Shown here: one piece after another, positions 1 through 8,954 of the stretch
How positions within the stretch are numbered: the stretch's first letter is position 1
How the letters are laid out: each line of letters starts with the position of its first letter
Assembly: GCF_004348825.1 (NCBI RefSeq)
Contig: NZ_SMJU01000012.1
Coordinates: 1-64,000, forward strand
Reading direction: 5' to 3'
Source of the DNA: Arundinibacter roseus
GTDB taxonomy: Bacteria; Bacteroidota; Bacteroidia; Cytophagales; Spirosomataceae
Length of the DNA stretch: 64,000 nt
The notes under the pieces: model-generated
What the model saw: the letters and a program-made list of their open reading frames with translations, nothing else
What the model was told of the DNA's origin: nothing
Databases searched by the model: none
Position numbers and translations under genes: made by a program

Positions 1-410
1 ATGTCAGATACCCATAGCTGCTCTGGCCGTACAATTGGCAAGTCTTCAATCAGATTTTTATGTTTGCGAAACCGATGATGTGAATTAGTAGTTACACGAT
101 AACTTTTCTTAGGATAAATGCATAAATAATTGGCTTTCAGTATATTAAATAACCTATCTCGTCCTACACCAAGTTCTTTTAAAGGCTCCTGTAAAAGATA
201 ATAAAGCTTTCTGGTACCAATTCGTGGCATTTTTAAACGCATAGACTGGACCAGGTCAATTACCTTTAAGGCTGTTTGCTGACGCTGTGTTATAGAACGC
301 TTTTTGCGATAATAGACCTGTCTGCTAACCCCGAGTAATCCACAGGTAGAAACTAATGTTTCTTTGTGTTCTGTTCTAAATTGGTCGATTGCCCGGGTGA
401 GTAGTTTTTT
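1..410 (-). CDS. IS3-family transposase OrfB, N-terminal part only
   Basis: This frame was read by hand from the minus strand because it has no start codon of its own. It gives KKLLTRAIDQF, then a region typical of the IS3 OrfB N-terminal helix-turn-helix (GLLGVSRQVYYRKK, IGTRKLYYLL, LGVGRDRLFNIL), then RPEQLWVSD. The Asp of WVSD, encoded at 3-5, is the first acidic residue of the DDE catalytic triad, so the rest of the integrase core lies beyond base 1. The frame is closed by a TGA at 435-437 and contains no ATG near its beginning. It should be made only as an OrfAB fusion through the slippery site at 404-410. Confidence 0.85.
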
Positions 411-787
411 CGTATTGGAATTTGGTATTCTTTTTCAGCCAGGTCTATCATCATATCAAAAATGATAGCCTTCTTATCGGATGTCTCAACCTGCTTTTCT
501 AAAAAAGCTTTTTGCTTTTCCAGGAGCTTGACTTTTTGCTCTAACTCTAAAATCTTTTGTTCAGGAGTTTTAGGCATATTCGATGGCGTTTGATTTTGCC
601 AGTCAAAGGTACCGTATTTACGTAACCACATCGTAACTGTCGAGTGATTTTGTATCCCATACTTACGCGCAGCGGCTACTATCGAAAGCTCTCCACGCTC
701 CACCTCTTTGACTACCCCTAATTTAAAGGACATTGAGTAATCTTTTTGGGTTCGCTTAACATACTTAGTTTCAGGTTGCTCTTGCAT
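353..787 (-). CDS. IS3-family transposase OrfA
   Basis: This 144-residue protein has a helix-turn-helix around residues 32-58 (GELSIVAAARKYGI, then STVTMWLRKYG), which in IS3 elements binds the terminal inverted repeats. A heptad-rich stretch follows at about 76-100 (KILELEQKVKLLEKQKAFLEK), the usual leucine zipper for oligomerisation. The last residues overlap OrfB and contain the frameshift site. It is complete and shows no internal damage, so the element may be active if its missing part is intact. Confidence 0.85.
   Translation of the reverse strand: MQEQPETKYVKRTQKDYSMSFKLGVVKEVERGELSIVAAARKYGIQNHSTVTMWLRKYGTFDWQNQTPSNMPKTPEQKILELEQKVKLLEKQKAFLEKQVETSDKKAIIFDMMIDLAEKEYQIPIRKNYSPGQSTNLEQNTKKH
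404..410 (-). promoter_or_regulatory. Programmed -1 frameshift site A AAA AAC
   Basis: On the minus strand the heptamer A AAA AAC is phased exactly as X XXY YYZ with the OrfA codons Lys-Asn. A slip of one base back leads from OrfA (RKN) into OrfB (KKLL). This is the classic site for making the OrfAB transposase fusion in IS3 elements. No stimulatory stem-loop was checked. Confidence 0.8.
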
Positions 788-837
788 AGCTGTACAGTTT
801 GTGTATCGCTATTTCAGGACCAGACAAGTTGTAGAAT

Positions 838-867
838 AAAAAAAGCGCCCTGAATCCGGCGCTTTTT
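838..867 (-). terminator. Terminator downstream of surE
   Basis: A GCGCC/GGCGC stem with an 8-nt loop is flanked by seven A on the left and five T on the right. It can therefore end transcription in both directions. It lies 16 bp past the surE stop. Confidence 0.85.
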
Positions 868-883
868 GGCAAATTTCAAAAAA

Positions 884-1630
884 TCAAAGTTGCTCCGGCG
901 TTGGATATTCTTCCAGGTGGCGGGCAAGTTCATTTTCATGCGTAAGATCCAGGCGCAGAGGCGTAATCGAAACGTAGTTGTTTTCAACCGCCCAGCGGTC
1001 GGTGCCAACTTCGGCAGGTTCGAGGGGCGTAACGGTAAACCAGTAATGCTTACGACCCATCGGATCCATGCCGGGGATGATTTTTCCATCGTAAAGCCGC
1101 ACCGATTGACGCGTCCAGAGAATCCCCTGTGGTTCGCGCGGCAGGTTTACATTGAATAATCCCAGATCCGGATTTTCCAGCAGCAAGCCAAGCGATTCTT
1201 CAACGTAGGGTGCCAACCGTTCAAAGTCGGGATCTTTTTTATCAGCAAATGTACTGAAAGCAATGCCTTTGATCCCCAGCAAAACGGCCTGCTTGGCCGC
1301 TGCCAGCGTCCCTGAATGCCACATGGCGTTACCCAAATTGGGTCCCATATTAATTCCGGAAAGTACAACATCCGTTTTGCTCCAAAGGTGGGTGCCGAGC
1401 GCTACACAATCGGCCGGCGTGCCGTTTACCCGGTAAGCTTCAATACCCTCAAAAGCAATGGGCGAACGTTTGAAAGATAGGGGGCGTGAAGCCGTAATGG
1501 CATGACCCATAGACGATTGTTCGACATCAGGTGCAACTACACGAACCTCTCCAAATTTGGAAGCTACTTTTGCCAAAGCTGCAATGCCTGGGCTGTAAAT
1601 TCCGTCGTCGTTTGCAATTAATATTCTCAT
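884..1630 (-). CDS. surE: 5'/3'-nucleotidase SurE
   Basis: This 248-residue protein is a metal-dependent survival protein SurE, which removes phosphate from nucleoside 5'- and 3'-monophosphates in the cytoplasm. The start at 1630 gives MRILIANDDG; the open frame runs 32 codons further upstream but the family begins at this Met. Asp8-Asp9 in NDDG are the expected metal ligands. The motifs SGINMGPNLG and HSGTLAAAKQA are typical of the active site and dimer core. Length matches the family (about 250). It is divergent from the lipid kinase at 1744 and has its own terminator at 838-867. Confidence 0.95.
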   Translation of the reverse strand: MRILIANDDGIYSPGIAALAKVASKFGEVRVVAPDVEQSSMGHAITASRPLSFKRSPIAFEGIEAYRVNGTPADCVALGTHLWSKTDVVLSGINMGPNLGNAMWHSGTLAAAKQAVLLGIKGIAFSTFADKKDPDFERLAPYVEESLGLLLENPDLGLFNVNLPREPQGILWTRQSVRLYDGKIIPGMDPMGRKHYWFTVTPLEPAEVGTDRWAVENNYVSITPLRLDLTHENELARHLEEYPTPEQL

Positions 1631-1743
1631 AGCGATCTGAATTCTTTGGTAAAATCTAAAAATGTGCAAAACACATACCAGCGAAAAAATGGTCAGGTAT
1701 GCTTTTTTGAACCTAACCGTTTTCAAATTAACTGTCCTGATCT

Positions 1744-2646
1744 ATGCCCATCGTACAAATTATCCACAATCCGACTGCCGGAGATGAGGAGCATACCAAG
1801 AAAAATCTGATTCAATTGATCGAGTCGCAGGGACTGGAATGTAGATATTCTTCTACAAAAAAACCGGGTTGGGAAAAATTCAAGCCCGACACCGATATGC
1901 TCGTACTGGCCGGTGGTGATGGAACGATACGTAAAGTAACCGCCGAATTGCTCAGCAGAAAGCTGCTTGACAAACGTTATCCCATCGGCCTGCTTCCGCT
2001 CGGAACAGCCAACAACATTGCCCGCACGCTCAAACTTCATGGAAAATTAGAAGATCTGAGTCAATGTTGGGAAGCGTGCCGCACCACTCCTTTTGATGTG
2101 GGGCTGATTCAGGGACTGGATGAGCAACCCGCTTTTTTTCTGGAAAGTTACGGCACGGGGCTGTTTCCAAGGCTCATGAGCGAAATGAAACTGCTGGGCG
2201 AGAAGGAGGACGAAACTCCGACCGAAAAAATCAAACGGGCCTTGCGCGTACTCCACACCCTTGTGCTCGACTACCAACCGCGGGAATGTACGTTGTTGAT
2301 TGATGGAGTCGATCATTCGGGACATTATTTGCTGGTAGAAGTAATGAATACGACTTCCTTTGGTCCAAATCTTTCGCTGGCACCCACGGCTGATCCCGGC
2401 GATGGACTATTTGATGTGGTGGTTATTGGGGAAGAACAGCGGGCTGAGTTTGCTTCCTACGTTCAGGATTTGTTGAACGGTCATCCGCTTCCTTTTTCTT
2501 ATCATACCTTTCGGGGACAAAAAATTGAGATTGAGTGGCAGGGAACACACGCTCACATGGACGATGAGTTGCTACGAAAAATGAAGAAATTTTCAAAAAT
2601 CTCCATTGAAGTTCAGAAAGGGATTCTGGAATTCATTATTCCGTGA
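1744..2646 (+). CDS. Diacylglycerol kinase-family lipid kinase (YegS/BmrU type)
   Basis: This 300-residue protein carries the diacylglycerol/sphingosine kinase catalytic domain. The nucleotide-binding motif GGDGT is at 57-61 and PLGTANN at 85-91, with HNPTAG near the N-terminus. Such soluble kinases phosphorylate a lipid alcohol at the membrane surface; the substrate cannot be read from sequence. The C-terminal half has the usual beta-sandwich pattern with LSLAPTADPGDGLFDVV. It starts 113 bp from surE on the opposite strand and converges with the outer-membrane gene ending at 2665. Confidence 0.9.
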   Translation: MPIVQIIHNPTAGDEEHTKKNLIQLIESQGLECRYSSTKKPGWEKFKPDTDMLVLAGGDGTIRKVTAELLSRKLLDKRYPIGLLPLGTANNIARTLKLHGKLEDLSQCWEACRTTPFDVGLIQGLDEQPAFFLESYGTGLFPRLMSEMKLLGEKEDETPTEKIKRALRVLHTLVLDYQPRECTLLIDGVDHSGHYLLVEVMNTTSFGPNLSLAPTADPGDGLFDVVVIGEEQRAEFASYVQDLLNGHPLPFSYHTFRGQKIEIEWQGTHAHMDDELLRKMKKFSKISIEVQKGILEFIIP

Positions 2647-2664
2647 AATTTAGTGGGGGTGGTT

Positions 2665-3771
2665 TTAGAAAGCCTCGCCAATGGTTGCATAAAAGTTTCC
2701 GGGCCCGTAGGGCGACAGGCCATAGTCGAGCCGGACGTTGAGATGGGTTTTCTTTTGTCCGGTAATTCTGAGGCCCATGCCGTAGGTATACTTTGGTTTT
2801 CCGAGCCGGATGAGATCACGCTCGTCGCCCAGAAATCCAACAGCGCCAAAGCCCGTAAGGCCAATGAATCGCCACACTTCCCAGCGGAGTTCGGCTTGTC
2901 CGAGCAAGGCGTTTTTGTCCCGGAAAAAACCTTCATATACGCCTCGCATTTTCTTTTGACCACCCAAAAAAGACAGTTGGCTGAACGGCACCTGTTTTCC
3001 CAGCACCGAACTTGCTACGTAATTGGTGGCAAGTACCAATTTTCTGTTGACCGAGAAGTAGTTGGCAACGTCCAGATTCAGACGGGTGAAGGTATGATCA
3101 GCGCCAAAAATGGGGGAAGTTGGCAAAATATACAGTTCGCCAAAAAGGCCTTTTCGTGGATAAAAAACTGAGTCACGTGTGTCGCGCAGGAGCGAAATTC
3201 CCAGGCTCGACGTACGACTGAATTCGCTGCCCGTGATACGACCCGTAGCGAGCTCACCGCCTGCTGCCCGGCCCGTAACGTTGTAGTTTTCAAATTGATA
3301 GCGAATACCCGCATATGTATTAGGTGCCACAAGGCGAGAGGCCAGCAGGCGTATGCGAGGAAAAGTTACGTCAAATCGCTCCTGCTCCACGCGGTTTTCG
3401 CCGATGCCGTAGTAAAAATAGTTGAACTTATACCAGCCGTTTTCTCCGTTGAAATAGTATCGATTGGAATCATAAAAAATACTAAACGGCACGAACAGCA
3501 GAATCTGTTTATTTTGGGTAAAAGTGGCTCCAAAGGTAACCTGCGAGGGTTTGGCTGAGGGAACATCACCCGCAAAACCAAAGGTAGCAGTGCCCGCAAT
3601 GCCACCGCCCCAACGGGTTTCGGGCAGGCGGAAGAGAACCGGTAACGCAATGAATTTTAAATCCCGGAGACCTGTGGGAACAACCGTATCAGGCGGAGTT
3701 TGTGGCTGTGCATAAGAAAAGAAAGAGGATTTCAAAAAAGCTCCCAAAAGAAGCAAGGTGTACAAACGCAT
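2665..3771 (-). CDS. Omp85/BamA-TamA-type outer-membrane beta-barrel protein
   Basis: This 368-residue protein has a signal peptide (about 1-21, ending SYAQ). It then consists almost entirely of alternating amphipathic strands with aromatic ends, as in the surface-antigen (D15) barrel. The segment GGQKKMRGVYEGFFRDKN carries the Arg-Gly of the conserved VRGY/F-like loop, and RDTRDSVFYPRKG is typical of Omp85 barrels. It ends in Phe, as outer-membrane barrels usually do. No POTRA domain fits in the short N-terminus, so it is a barrel-only family member and not BamA itself. Its function may be lipid or protein transport across the outer membrane, which is an inference. Confidence 0.85.
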   Translation of the reverse strand: MRLYTLLLLGAFLKSSFFSYAQPQTPPDTVVPTGLRDLKFIALPVLFRLPETRWGGGIAGTATFGFAGDVPSAKPSQVTFGATFTQNKQILLFVPFSIFYDSNRYYFNGENGWYKFNYFYYGIGENRVEQERFDVTFPRIRLLASRLVAPNTYAGIRYQFENYNVTGRAAGGELATGRITGSEFSRTSSLGISLLRDTRDSVFYPRKGLFGELYILPTSPIFGADHTFTRLNLDVANYFSVNRKLVLATNYVASSVLGKQVPFSQLSFLGGQKKMRGVYEGFFRDKNALLGQAELRWEVWRFIGLTGFGAVGFLGDERDLIRLGKPKYTYGMGLRITGQKKTHLNVRLDYGLSPYGPGNFYATIGEAF

Positions 3772-3818
3772 ACAAATCAGATTTACCTTATGTACGTAAG
3801 ATCCGGGCTAAGGGTTGC

Positions 3819-3850
3819 CAAAGCTACCAGACTTTGACCTTACGAACGAA
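3819..3850 (-). promoter_or_regulatory. Candidate promoter for the Omp85-type gene
   Basis: On the minus strand a perfect Bacteroidota -7 element TAGCTTTG (3826 to 3819) follows 20 nt after TTCG (3850 to 3847), one base off TTTG. Transcription would start about 40 nt before the ATG at 3771. Confidence 0.4.
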
Positions 3851-3891
3851 ACATTTATCTATAAAAAATACCAAAACTCCTGCGACTGCCC

Positions 3892-3899
3892 TAATTTTG
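3892..3899 (+). promoter_or_regulatory. Candidate -7 element for fumC
   Basis: TAATTTTG matches the Bacteroidota TAnnTTTG box and lies 47 nt before the fumC ATG. No TTTG is found at the expected distance upstream, so the -33 part is missing or weak. Confidence 0.35.
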
Positions 3900-3945
3900 C
3901 GCCCGATTCCCGATTCATTATTTACTTTTTTACTACTTATATACG

Positions 3946-5349
3946 ATGGACTACCGCATAGAAAAAGATACGATGGGCGAGGTGCAAGTGCCTGCGCATG
4001 TGTATTGGGGCGCGCAAACGCAGCGCTCAATCATGAATTTTCCCATTGCTCAGGATATTAACAAGATGCCAAAGGAAATTATCAAAGCCTTTGCCTATCT
4101 CAAAAAAGCAGCCGCGCTGACGAACTACGAAGCAGGAGCTTTGCCCAAAGAAAAAAGTGACCTCATTGGTCAGGTGTGTGACGAAATCCTGACGGGTGCC
4201 CTCGACGATCAGTTTCCGTTGGTGGTGTGGCAAACGGGCTCAGGTACGCAGTCAAACATGAATTGTAACGAGGTGATTGCCTACCGTGGACACGTGATGC
4301 AGGGTGGTGAGCTTGCCGACAAACAAAAGGCTTTGCATCCCAACGACGATGTAAATAAATCGCAGTCGTCGAATGACACTTTTCCGACGGCGATGCACAT
4401 TGCGGCTTACAAGATTTTGGTTGAAGTAACGATTCCCGGCATTACCAAACTTCGTGATACGCTCAGAGCCAAGGCTGAGGCGTTTAAACATGTAGTAAAA
4501 ATTGGCCGTACGCACTTCATGGATGCCACTCCGCTGACCCTCGGGCAGGAGTTTTCGGGCTATGCCTCGCAGCTCGACCACGGCCTGCGGGCGATCAACC
4601 ACACCCTGGCACATTTGTCTGAACTGGCCTTGGGCGGAACCGCCGTTGGCACGGGCATCAATACGCCCGAAGGCTATTCCGAAAATGTAGCAGCGCATAT
4701 TGCGGCACTTACGGGTTTACCTTTTGTAACAGCCGAAAACAAATTTGAGGCTCTTGCCGCCCACGATGCGATTGTAGAAGCTCACGGCGCGCTGAAAACC
4801 GTAGCGGTCAGTCTGATGAAAATCGGAAATGATATCCGGATGTTGTCGTCGGGGCCGCGTTCGGGTATTGGCGAAATTCATATTCCTGATAATGAGCCCG
4901 GTAGCTCGATTATGCCCGGTAAAGTAAACCCAACGCAGTGCGAAGCGATGACGATGGTTGCGGCGCAGGTGATGGGCAATGACGTGGCGATCAGCATTGG
5001 TGGCTCTAACGGACACTTTGAGCTGAACGTATTCAAACCTTTGATGGCCTATAACTTCCTGCACTCTGCCCGTCTGATTGGCGATGTATGCGTATCGTTC
5101 AACGATAACTGTGCCGTGGGCATTGAGCCTCTGCACGAGAACATCAAAAAGCACGTCAACAACTCGCTGATGTTGGTAACCGCTCTTAATACTAAAATTG
5201 GCTACTACAAAGCTGCGGAAATTGCCCAAACGGCGCATAAAAATGGCTCAACGCTGAAAGAAACCGCCGTAGCTCTTGGCTATCTCACGCCCGAGGAGTT
5301 TGACGAATGGGTAAAACCGGAAGATATGGTGGGGAAGATTGATTTGTAA
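3946..5349 (+). CDS. fumC: Class II fumarate hydratase
   Basis: This 467-residue enzyme of the fumarase/aspartase superfamily catalyses fumarate + water to malate in the citric acid cycle. It opens with [13 protein letters not shown] and shows [11 protein letters not shown] and [20 protein letters not shown]. The family signature [16 protein letters not shown] is near residue 318. TGSGTQSN and the PLTLGQE stretch distinguish FumC from aspartase and argininosuccinate lyase. Length is as usual (about 465). The gene stands alone with a strong terminator directly after it. Confidence 0.97.
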   Translation: MDYRIEKDTMGEVQVPAHVYWGAQTQRSIMNFPIAQDINKMPKEIIKAFAYLKKAAALTNYEAGALPKEKSDLIGQVCDEILTGALDDQFPLVVWQTGSGTQSNMNCNEVIAYRGHVMQGGELADKQKALHPNDDVNKSQSSNDTFPTAMHIAAYKILVEVTIPGITKLRDTLRAKAEAFKHVVKIGRTHFMDATPLTLGQEFSGYASQLDHGLRAINHTLAHLSELALGGTAVGTGINTPEGYSENVAAHIAALTGLPFVTAENKFEALAAHDAIVEAHGALKTVAVSLMKIGNDIRMLSSGPRSGIGEIHIPDNEPGSSIMPGKVNPTQCEAMTMVAAQVMGNDVAISIGGSNGHFELNVFKPLMAYNFLHSARLIGDVCVSFNDNCAVGIEPLHENIKKHVNNSLMLVTALNTKIGYYKAAEIAQTAHKNGSTLKETAVALGYLTPEEFDEWVKPEDMVGKIDL

Positions 5350-5363
5350 TCCAGCTGGTTAAG

Positions 5364-5397
5364 CACAAAAACCTCATCTTCGGGTGAGGTTTTTGTG
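5364..5397 (+). terminator. Terminator after fumC
   Basis: A 13-bp perfect stem (CACAAAAACCTCA with its complement) around an 8-nt loop TCTTCGGG ends in TTTTTGTG, 14 bp after the stop codon. Confidence 0.9.
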
Positions 5398-5582
5398 TGT
5401 AAAGGCTTTTAATTTAAAAAGCTATTCTTCACTTGCTTATGTTATGCGCGTTCAGGCTTGGCGTCGATACAAGTAGGGATAGTTCTTTTCGCATTTCATG
5501 AAATTTTTATAAAAATATAGTTACAAATATTTTTTTTCGCTTGCTAAATTTACTACCTGACTTTATCAATAAAAATCAGAAA

Positions 5583-6146
5583 ATGGCACAAAATAGGGAG
5601 TTGTCGAGTGAAGAGCGTGAAGAGTTGCTCGGTACGTTAAAGGCTCGATTTGACAAAAATAAAAAAAGGCATGAAGGCCTTGACTGGTCGGCTGTGCAGG
5701 CAAAACTGGAAGCTAATCCGGAAAAGCTGTGGTCGCTGCATGAAATGGAATCAACGGGTGGTGAGCCGGATGTGGTAGCGCTGGATCAGGAATCGGGTGA
5801 ATATATCTTTTTTGACTGCGCTGCTGAAAGTCCCAAAGGCCGCCGAAGCGTATGCTACGACCGGGAAGGGCTGGAATCCAGAAAGGATTTTGCTCCTGAA
5901 AACAATGCAGTGGACTGGGCTGCTGACATGGGGATTGAGCTTTTGTCGGAAGAAGACTATCGTCGGCTGCAAACGCTTGGAAATTTTGACACTAAAACAT
6001 CAAGCTGGATACAAACCCCCGCGTCAATCCGAAAGTTAGGCGGAGCGCTTTTTGGTGATTTTCGCTACGGAACTGTCTTTATTTACCACAACGGCGCGCA
6101 GTCGTACTACGCTGCACGTGGTTTCAGAGGTTCACTGAGCGTATGA
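5583..6146 (+). CDS. DUF4256 family protein
   Basis: This 187-residue protein is recognised as a DUF4256 member from LSSEEREELLGTLKARFDKNKKRHEGLDW, DVVALDQESGEYIFFDCAAESPKGRRSVCYD and the C-terminal GTVFIYHNGAQSYYAARGFRGSLSV. The function of the family is not known. It has no signal peptide or membrane segment, so it should be cytoplasmic. The start at 5583 is preferred over an upstream in-frame Met because the family begins close to it. It is followed after 31 bp by the DUF1801 gene on the same strand, and the two may be co-transcribed. Confidence 0.8.
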   Translation: MAQNRELSSEEREELLGTLKARFDKNKKRHEGLDWSAVQAKLEANPEKLWSLHEMESTGGEPDVVALDQESGEYIFFDCAAESPKGRRSVCYDREGLESRKDFAPENNAVDWAADMGIELLSEEDYRRLQTLGNFDTKTSSWIQTPASIRKLGGALFGDFRYGTVFIYHNGAQSYYAARGFRGSLSV

Positions 6147-6177
6147 AATTTTCTGTTGGTGCGATAAATCAGAAACT

Positions 6178-6510
6178 ATGAATTCAGTAGACGAATACAT
6201 TTCCTCTTTTGCGCCTGATATTCAGAGCAGACTTGCCACGTTGCGACAGCTTTTTTTTGAGATACTTCCGCATACCGAGGAAAGTATTCGCTACAACATG
6301 CCCGCCTATACAGTTGGGAAATTTCATTTGTATTTTGCTGCTTATAAAAACCATATTGGCTTTTATCCCATCTATGGACTCCCCAAACTCGAAGAAGAAA
6401 TTGCCCCCTACAAAGCCAAAAAAACCAAAGACAGCCTTCATTTTTTACATAATGAACCGCTGCCTTTGGATTTGATTAGAAAGATAATTGTCTCAAAGTC
6501 AAAGGATTAG
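6178..6510 (+). CDS. DUF1801 (YdhG-like) family protein
   Basis: This 110-residue soluble protein has the DUF1801 pattern: VDEYISSFAPDIQSRLATLRQLFFEILP, then EESIRYNMPAYTV, FAAYKNHIGFYP and a C-terminal basic helix. The family folds as a small alpha/beta domain and has no defined activity. In Bacteroidota it often stands as a lone gene. It probably shares a transcript with the DUF4256 gene just upstream and converges on the DUF2264 gene 31 bp away. Confidence 0.8.
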   Translation: MNSVDEYISSFAPDIQSRLATLRQLFFEILPHTEESIRYNMPAYTVGKFHLYFAAYKNHIGFYPIYGLPKLEEEIAPYKAKKTKDSLHFLHNEPLPLDLIRKIIVSKSKD

Positions 6511-6541
6511 TTTATTTTTTAATTGCCCTAAAAAACACACC

Positions 6542-7747
6542 TCAAAGCGCATGATCAGCCGGTAAATCTACTCCTTTCCATACTTTTTGTGCGGTCCATT
6601 CGGCAGCCGGCTCAGCCCAAAAGGGATCCGTAGCCGGGAGGCCGAGGGGGAGCAGCGCCGTAGCGCATAGGTACAGGCTTCCGGTAGAAATGTAGCCCTC
6701 GCCCAGAGCCGGTTGCGCACCGTAAAGCCCGATTCGGAGCCATCCATTGGCATCAAACGTATCCTTATTTTCGGTAGTTTTGCGGATCACGGCTGTCAAT
6801 GCCGGACGCACTTGCGATGGTTTTACATCTTTGGGCAGTTTGTTAGCCAATGCCATAGTTGCCAAATGCTGAAACGCACCGGCCCGGTAGCAGATCGAAC
6901 GCCCAATCACCGGGAAAGTGCCATCCGGTGCAATGAGCCTTTCCTGAATAGCCGCGTAGCGAACGGCTCGTTTGGTAACGTCTTCCAGCATGGGTTTATA
7001 AACCGTTTCTTTCGGGGCCACGACGGTCAAAATATCATACAGAAAGGGTTGAATGACGTAGCTGTTGTAGTAATCCCAATGAAAAGCAGGGCCGTCGCCA
7101 TACACCCCGTCACCTTTATACCAGTTTTCGTGTTGACGCAGGGCATAATCGAGCCGCATTTTGTCATATTCGTAGCCGTATTTGACAAAAAATGCTTCAA
7201 TCATTGCACTGAAAAGCAGCCAGTTATTATAAAAAGGCCGTATTTCCCGACTCGAACGCAAGGCATTTACCACATTGGTTTTTGTTCCTTCCGGCAGCGA
7301 CTCCCACAGCCGTGGTGCCCGGATCAGTCCGTGCGCCAGAAAGGCAGCATCTACGACGGGTTGAGCACCTTTATTAAAATTTAGAAAGTCTTTTGCCTGC
7401 GGATTGCTTGCATTGGCCAGGGCATTTTGGGTTAATGAAAAATAGGTATCGTTTAGTTTTTTTTCAGCGGAATCAGAAATATCCGACAGTTCCAGCCACG
7501 GCCCGATGCCCGCTAACAGCCGTCCAAAGGCTTCGAGATGTGTATATTGCGGCCGGTCTTTGGTTTTTCCTTCGACGGGCATAGTCGCTTTTAGCGTATC
7601 TTTTGCCAGGTTTTTGAGCACCGGCCCGGCAAGTTGATCCAGGTGCGTAAGCCAAAAAGCGCGGTCGGAGGGAGGAGGTGGAGTAAAGTTGCCAAGCGAA
7701 CTCACACCCGCAAGCCCGAGGGTTTTTAGAAAAATTCTTCTGCTCAT
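6542..7747 (-). CDS. Tat-exported DUF2264 family protein
   Basis: This 401-residue protein begins SRRIFLKTLG, a close match to the twin-arginine consensus, so it is predicted to cross the inner membrane folded. The rest fits DUF2264, which resembles alpha/alpha-barrel polysaccharide-degrading enzymes: RPFYNNWLLFSAMIEAFF, YGDGPAFHWDYYNSYVIQP and a late GSLYLCATALLPLGLP. Members are found near polysaccharide-use genes and are thought to act on uronate- or sugar-containing substrates; the reaction is not established. It lies 40 bp after fbp in the same direction and may be read through from it. Confidence 0.8.
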   Translation of the reverse strand: MSRRIFLKTLGLAGVSSLGNFTPPPPSDRAFWLTHLDQLAGPVLKNLAKDTLKATMPVEGKTKDRPQYTHLEAFGRLLAGIGPWLELSDISDSAEKKLNDTYFSLTQNALANASNPQAKDFLNFNKGAQPVVDAAFLAHGLIRAPRLWESLPEGTKTNVVNALRSSREIRPFYNNWLLFSAMIEAFFVKYGYEYDKMRLDYALRQHENWYKGDGVYGDGPAFHWDYYNSYVIQPFLYDILTVVAPKETVYKPMLEDVTKRAVRYAAIQERLIAPDGTFPVIGRSICYRAGAFQHLATMALANKLPKDVKPSQVRPALTAVIRKTTENKDTFDANGWLRIGLYGAQPALGEGYISTGSLYLCATALLPLGLPATDPFWAEPAAEWTAQKVWKGVDLPADHAL

Positions 7748-7787
7748 ACCGGGTTCATTTTTAGTAGATTAGTATATCGAGTTCAGT

Positions 7788-8807
7788 TTAATGGGCACGC
7801 TTTTCATTTTTATAACATTCCAGTAATTCATCTACCATCTTGGGCGCTCCGATATAAAATGGCGTGCGCTGATGCAGACTGACGGGTTTAATATTCAAAA
7901 TAGCCTCCTGCTCGTTGACTGCCAAACACCCGGTTACGCCCGCAAGGAAAGCCAATGGATAGCATTCATACAGCAGGCGGAGTTTCCCGTCCGGATTTTT
8001 TGATGTAGGTGGATATAAATAAATTCCTCCTTTGAGCAGATTGCGGTGAAAATCAGCCACAAGCGAGCCAATGTAGCGGGCCGAATACTGTCGTTGTCTG
8101 CAAACGGTCAGATATTTTTTAACGGCCTCATCGTAGGAGTCGAGATTGCCGTCGTTGCATGAATAAATGGTCCCGTTTTTTGGACTTTTAATATCAGGAT
8201 GCGATAAAATAAATTCACCCAAAGAAGCATCATAGGTAAATCCGTTGACACTATACCCGGTGGTGTAAACCAGCATCGTAGAAGAACCATACAGAATATA
8301 ACCCGCAGCCACCTGCTCGTGGCCGCCCTGCATGAAATCTTCTACGGAAGGCTCGGAACCGACGGGTGTAATGCGGCGATAAATGGAAAAAATAGTCCCG
8401 ATCGATACATCCACGTCAATATTCGACGAGCCGTCAAGTGGGTCAATGGCTACCACGTATTTGCCGTTGTTGTGGCCCGTAAACAAAATCCCTTCTTCCT
8501 CTTCCGAAATAAGCGCGCAAACTTCTTTGCCATTGGTGAGCGCCCGCCGAAAACGCACATCTGCAATGACATCGAGTTTTTGCTGCGCTTCGCCCTGTAC
8601 ATTTTGCAGGCCAACTTCTCCGGTAAGGTCTATCAAACCGGCCCGGTTGACCTCCCGATGCACGATTTTGCCGGCAAGGGCAATGTCGCGCAGAAGTTGA
8701 GAAAGCTCGCCGGTTGCAAATGCAAACGCGTGCTGCCGGTGCATGATGTACCGGTCGAGCGTGGTGCCAACGGGCAAAACTTCGGGGTGAGCGGGAGCTG
8801 TTTTCAT
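7788..8807 (-). CDS. fbp: Class I fructose-1,6-bisphosphatase
   Basis: This 339-residue enzyme hydrolyses fructose 1,6-bisphosphate to fructose 6-phosphate, the committed step of gluconeogenesis, in the cytoplasm. It carries the metal-binding cluster SEEEEG (101-106) and the class I signature [11 protein letters not shown] (121-131). It also has [17 protein letters not shown], where Lys and Arg contact the substrate. Length is normal for bacterial FBPase I. The DUF2264 gene follows in the same direction. No regulatory element was recognised upstream. Confidence 0.96.
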   Translation of the reverse strand: MKTAPAHPEVLPVGTTLDRYIMHRQHAFAFATGELSQLLRDIALAGKIVHREVNRAGLIDLTGEVGLQNVQGEAQQKLDVIADVRFRRALTNGKEVCALISEEEEGILFTGHNNGKYVVAIDPLDGSSNIDVDVSIGTIFSIYRRITPVGSEPSVEDFMQGGHEQVAAGYILYGSSTMLVYTTGYSVNGFTYDASLGEFILSHPDIKSPKNGTIYSCNDGNLDSYDEAVKKYLTVCRQRQYSARYIGSLVADFHRNLLKGGIYLYPPTSKNPDGKLRLLYECYPLAFLAGVTGCLAVNEQEAILNIKPVSLHQRTPFYIGAPKMVDELLECYKNEKRAH

Positions 8808-8954
8808 AGAATCAGGATCTCATTTTTGATAATGGAGTAGCGGATGTTCGGTATATTTTCTGGAATATATATCAGATACATACATAGACGATGATTTTAA
8901 CAGACTACCGGACTATCCGTTGCAAACCTTTTCTTTAAACTACTGCTTATTGAC

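Larger units (their letters stand above)
1..826 (-). mobile_element. IS3-family insertion sequence, cut by the window edge
   Basis: Two overlapping transposase frames (OrfA and the start of OrfB) on the minus strand are joined by a -1 slippery heptamer, the normal IS3 layout. The upstream end of the element should lie just right of the OrfA start. A minus-strand sequence beginning TGTCTGGTCCTGAAAT near 826 starts with TG, as IS3 ends do, and is a candidate terminal repeat. The other end is outside the window, so neither the inverted repeat nor a target duplication can be confirmed. A terminator belonging to surE begins about 12 bp beyond this candidate end, so the element appears to have inserted downstream of surE. 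Confidence 0.8.

Noticed and set aside
2653-3171. 172-codon plus-strand frame opposite the Omp85-type gene
   Set aside because: It is a shadow of a well-supported barrel gene on the other strand.
4252-5238. Long minus-strand frames inside fumC
   Set aside because: fumC has all family motifs; these are codon-bias shadows.
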